Source of the DNA: Paenibacillus sp.
GTDB taxonomy: Bacteria; Bacillota; Bacilli; Paenibacillales; Paenibacillaceae
NCBI GenBank assembly: GCA_023512345.1
Contig: JAILZT010000003.1
Coordinates: 124,001-188,000, forward strand
Direction: 5' to 3'
Length of the DNA: 64,000 nt
This document shows positions 61,415 to 64,000 of this stretch, one piece after another (within the stretch, counting starts at the first letter, position 1; the number at the start of each line of letters is the position of its first letter). The notes beneath the pieces are model-generated. The model searched no databases. It was given only the letters and a program-made list of their open reading frames with translations, and was not told the origin of the DNA. The translations under genes were made by a program, and so were the position numbers.

Positions 61415-61585
61415 GTGATTACCCTCCTCGATTCAAAACCCCATTTATTTAAACCCGCGTAGAGCAGAGTTCAAAACAATCAATACTTGAGATAAAGGAT
61501 AAAATTCCTTAATCTCCATGAATAGTATGTTCTAAAATGTAACGGCTATGCCGTGTACCTTTTACAGGTGGTATATACCTTACCA

Positions 61586-62173
61586 TTATTTGCGGCTTGG
61601 TTTACCTGTCTCTAGCATCTCACGAATTCTGCTCATAATTACATCAGTAACAGCATCCAGTGAGTCACTGCCGGCACCTGCAAATTCACTGAGATCTATA
61701 GGAGCCCCATAGATAATTGTCATCCGCCGAAAAACCTTGTAACGCCCGATAATGGCTGCAGGAACAACAGCAGCACCACTGCGAAGAGCAAAACTAGCTG
61801 CACCCTTCTTAGCAGCCCCCACATCGGAATTACGCGTACCCTCGGGGAAGATTCCCATGACGTTACCGCCACGCAGTGTATTAAGAGCCGTTTTAATGGA
61901 TTCTTTGCTAACGCCCTCTCGTTTCACCGGAAACGCGCCAACTTGTCTTGCGAGCCAGCCAATCACAGGTACCTTGAAAATTTCTGCTTTAGCCATGTAC
62001 TTAACATGGCGATCCAGCTTAATTCCCATAGTAAAAGGATCCATAAGGCTGATGTGGTTCGCACAGAGCAATACTCCACCTTCTTTTGGCACATTCTCTT
62101 TTCCCACCACTTTTAATGGGAAAAAGATAGCGTAAATGAAGCGCAGTAATCCTCGGCAAATTACATAAATCAT
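61586..62173 (-). CDS. plsC: 1-acyl-sn-glycerol-3-phosphate acyltransferase
   Basis: The 195-residue acyltransferase has one N-terminal membrane segment, the catalytic H-x4-D in CANHISLMDP, and the glycerolphosphate-binding FPEGTRN. It makes phosphatidic acid from lysophosphatidic acid. It overlaps cmk by 4 bp. A small ACGGC/GCCGT hairpin lies after the gene at about 61545, with a weak T-run. Confidence 0.93.
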   Translation of the reverse strand: MIYVICRGLLRFIYAIFFPLKVVGKENVPKEGGVLLCANHISLMDPFTMGIKLDRHVKYMAKAEIFKVPVIGWLARQVGAFPVKREGVSKESIKTALNTLRGGNVMGIFPEGTRNSDVGAAKKGAASFALRSGAAVVPAAIIGRYKVFRRMTIIYGAPIDLSEFAGAGSDSLDAVTDVIMSRIREMLETGKPSRK

Positions 62174-62880
62174 AAATGATTTCTCTCCCCGTCAACATGA
62201 GATCTGCATTGTGACACAATGGCTTCAACAGCTTGATGGATATCCATAGACGTCGTGTCTAGAAGAATAGCATCCTCTGCACGGCGCAACGGTGATATTT
62301 CCCGACTTTCATCAAGTCGATCCCGCGTGGCAATATCCTTCTCCAACTGCTGTAGACTCACTGCTTCCGCATCTCTCAATTCCTTATAACGACGGAGCGC
62401 CCGTTCTTCTACACTTGCCGTCATGAATATCTTCACTTCGGCATCAGGCAATACAGTTGTACCGATGTCGCGGCCATCCATAACTACCCCCTTGCGGAGA
62501 GCCATCTGACGCTGCAAATGACTAAGTCTGGATCTTACACCTTCAATTTTCGAATACTGCGACACCAGGCCATTAACCTGAAGACTTCGAATATGCGGGG
62601 TTACATCTTCCCCATTAATCAGCACTTTCTGCACATCTTTCTCCGGTATTAACTCAATCACCATATTGTGCACCTTTTGACACACATTATCGTAATCTTC
62701 CGGTGTTATGCCTTCACGGATCATATACCAAGTAATTGCCCGGTACATCGCTCCGGTATCGACATAGATATAAGACAGCTTCTGTGCTACCAATCGGGCT
62801 ACAGTACTCTTGCCTGCCCCGGCAGGTCCGTCGATGGCGACGTTAATTCTGTCGTTAATGTGTGTACCCTGCCTATCCAA
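62170..62880 (-). CDS. cmk: Cytidylate kinase
   Basis: The enzyme phosphorylates CMP and dCMP. The P-loop is IDGPAGAGKSTVAR (near the N-terminus), VDTGAMYRAITW binds CMP, and MDGRDIGTTVLPDA is the third family motif. I placed the start at a TTG (62880) 9 nt after AGGAGG, giving about 236 residues; a longer frame would start within that SD. A terminator between the PilZ gene and cmk (62913) separates the two. Confidence 0.94.
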   Translation of the reverse strand: MDRQGTHINDRINVAIDGPAGAGKSTVARLVAQKLSYIYVDTGAMYRAITWYMIREGITPEDYDNVCQKVHNMVIELIPEKDVQKVLINGEDVTPHIRSLQVNGLVSQYSKIEGVRSRLSHLQRQMALRKGVVMDGRDIGTTVLPDAEVKIFMTASVEERALRRYKELRDAEAVSLQQLEKDIATRDRLDESREISPLRRAEDAILLDTTSMDIHQAVEAIVSQCRSHVDGERNHL

Positions 62881-62912
62881 CGGGGCATTCCTCCTCAAAC
62901 ACTCTTCATCAA

Positions 62913-62935
62913 GAAAAAAGCAGGCATTGCCTGCG
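62913..62935 (-). terminator. Terminator between the PilZ gene and cmk
   Basis: On the minus strand GCAGGC-AAT-GCCTGC is followed by TTTTTTC. It lies about 30 bp upstream of cmk and 75 bp downstream of the PilZ stop. Confidence 0.8.
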
Positions 62936-63009
62936 ACTTATAAAATTATACCACAGTTTGTACGTCAGTGCAAAATCGCACAGGGTAAAAAGAGGATATA
63001 AATACAGCT

Positions 63010-63678
63010 TTACCGGTTACGAAAATCAAACTGTCGTTCAAAACAGTATCGGATAATTTTTTGCCGTTCACCATCAGTAATGGAAGCAAATTGTAACATG
63101 GCTAGGCTTTTTCCGTTGTCTAAAAGTTTAATTCTTACTACTTCACCTATGAAATTAACATGTTCCGCCATCCCGCTGCGGTACGGCACCAAAAGCCAGC
63201 AGGAAAGCTTATTTCCTACTTCGAGTTTGACATTAGCATCTGACAGAAATGACGTCCCGCCACCGCCGATGTCATCAGTCCGAACAAGAAAACGCGTTCC
63301 GTTTTCTAACTTTGCAGCAAGCTCCAATTCAGCATTAACGCGTAAAAAACTGCGTCTTTGGACTTTGAAGATATTATCTAATTCAGGTTTATTTATCCGA
63401 ATCATACGTATAACATCTTCTTTATGGCCAATTACATGCGTATAAAAATAATTTTTCACTCCGCCTTCTGTGACGAAATAAACGGAAAGCTCATCTCCGA
63501 TAAAAAGCTTTTTAAGTCTGCCGGTTTTTTCTTGAATCGGAATTTCTATTAATAGCGTGTTATCTTCCGTCTCGGCAATTCTGGATTTGTATTCAATTTC
63601 TGCTTCCTCAGCGTCGCTTGTAGCGATTTGTATATATAGATGATCATTTACTTTAGGGAACAAACTTGTCACCGCCAC
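63010..63678 (-). CDS. PilZ-domain c-di-GMP effector (YpfA/MotI-like)
   Basis: The 222-residue protein has an N-terminal YcgR-like domain (about 5-100) and a C-terminal PilZ domain (about 105-215). The c-di-GMP motif R-x3-R is present as QRRSFLRV. The second motif, normally D/N-x-S-x2-G, reads DDIGGGG, with Gly in place of Ser. In B. subtilis YpfA (MotI, DgrA) binds c-di-GMP and slows the flagellar motor; place and layout match. The start is GTG in the frame as given; a downstream TTG is also possible. Confidence 0.88.
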   Translation of the reverse strand: MAVTSLFPKVNDHLYIQIATSDAEEAEIEYKSRIAETEDNTLLIEIPIQEKTGRLKKLFIGDELSVYFVTEGGVKNYFYTHVIGHKEDVIRMIRINKPELDNIFKVQRRSFLRVNAELELAAKLENGTRFLVRTDDIGGGGTSFLSDANVKLEVGNKLSCWLLVPYRSGMAEHVNFIGEVVRIKLLDNGKSLAMLQFASITDGERQKIIRYCFERQFDFRNR

Positions 63679-63749
63679 TTATGTAGTTAGATATTCAATT
63701 GATATTATAACATGCTGTTTTGAAAGTCGGGTGAGAAAAAACATTTCAT

Positions 63750-64000
63750 TTATATATCTTTGATTGTATACATTAACTTGTTAACGACTTCCTTCCACAG
63801 TTTTTCACCAAGTTCAGAACTTGCATGTGTAGGATCTCCGATTACTCCCGTAGCTGTATATTTACTAAAATCTAAATTGGGGTCGTCCCAATCCGGTTCA
63901 AGGCTGTGAGGATGCTCAATTTTATCAGCCCTTATATCTTCCGGATGCTTAAACAGTGCTATAGAAGTCATAAAACTGTCTGCATGCCCGCCATCAATAG
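63750..64000 (-). CDS. Creatininase-family protein, C-terminal fragment cut by the window edge
   Basis: The open frame runs off the right end of the window, so only the last 83 residues are seen, beginning IDGGHADSF. GGHAD followed by an S-x-T-S-like segment, and ATGVIGDPTHASSELG, are the C-terminal motifs of the creatininase family of amidohydrolases, which includes creatinine amidohydrolase and the MftE peptidase. The family's metal-binding residues would lie further upstream, outside this window. The specific reaction cannot be decided. Confidence 0.7.
   Translation of the reverse strand, partial: IDGGHADSFMTSIALFKHPEDIRADKIEHPHSLEPDWDDPNLDFSKYTATGVIGDPTHASSELGEKLWKEVVNKLMYTIKDI

Noticed and set aside
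1..64000. CRISPR arrays, tRNA or rRNA genes, insertion sequences, prophage
   Set aside because: No repeated spacer-like units, tRNA-like cloverleaf, rRNA sequence, transposase or phage structural genes were seen on reading either strand. A tRNAscan or IS search could still find something I missed.

Overview
This window reads as a chromosomal segment of a low-to-mid-GC, endospore-forming Firmicute, most likely Paenibacillus or a close relative. The support is the sporulation genes (spoIVA, spoVIF, ypjB), bacillithiol genes (bshA, bshB1), strong Shine-Dalgarno sites with frequent TTG and GTG starts, and a gene order that follows the Bacillus subtilis dnaD-to-cmk region almost gene for gene. Nearly every gene is on the minus strand; the only confident plus-strand gene is ypjC. 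I saw no rRNA, tRNA, CRISPR array, insertion sequence or prophage.

Layout by increasing coordinate (transcription runs mostly right to left). 0-6.4 kb: dnaD, asnS, ackA, a 3-hydroxyacyl-CoA dehydrogenase, and a shortened FtsH-like AAA+ protease with a small membrane partner. 6.8-13 kb: ypmB-like, MTA/SAH deaminase, rex, dinG, a TPR protein. 13-21.7 kb: panD-panC-panB behind a structured leader, birA, cca, bshA, bshB1, mgsA, dapB, a TPR protein, ypjD. 21.8-29 kb: ypjC, ypjB, ypjA, the menaquinol:cytochrome c reductase genes qcrABC, ypiF, an IDEAL-domain protein, a gamma-carbonic-anhydrase-like protein, an unassigned protein. 29.3-31.7 kb: a histidine phosphatase, an ECF sigma factor with its anti-sigma, a small membrane ORF. 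31.8-32 kb: a candidate small RNA. 32-43.5 kb: the aromatic supraoperon aroC-aroB-aroH-trpEDCFBA-hisC-tyrA. 43.6-51.6 kb: cheR, ndk, hepT, mqnA, ubiX, ubiA-like, menG, hepS, mtrB and hbs. 51.9-64 kb: spoIVA, yphF-like lipoprotein, two ferredoxins around a nucleotidyltransferase-like gene, a DUF2768 protein, spoVIF, gpsA, plsY, der, rpsA-like, plsC, cmk, a PilZ protein and the end of a creatininase-family gene.

How the parts fit. Chorismate made by the aro genes feeds tryptophan, tyrosine and, through MqnA, menaquinone by the futalosine route. HepS/HepT, the UbiA-like prenyltransferase, UbiX and MenG supply the rest of the quinone, which the Qcr complex oxidises. The window holds both the trp RNA-binding attenuation protein (mtrB) and an apparent target for it: 9-11 GAG/TAG-type triplets in the trpE leader, one of which can pair with the 5' arm of the leader terminator.

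The observations I rate highest are: (1) the complete TRAP circuit; (2) an orphan transcription unit at about 31.87-31.98 kb with a perfect sigma-A promoter, a perfect-consensus cre site between -35 and -10, and a strong terminator about 80 nt downstream, which looks like a catabolite-repressed small RNA; (3) the FtsH-like protease that lacks the usual extracytoplasmic domain and overlaps a gene for a separate membrane-anchored protein; (4) the structured, terminator-containing panB leader; (5) a sharply GC-rich block inside cca.
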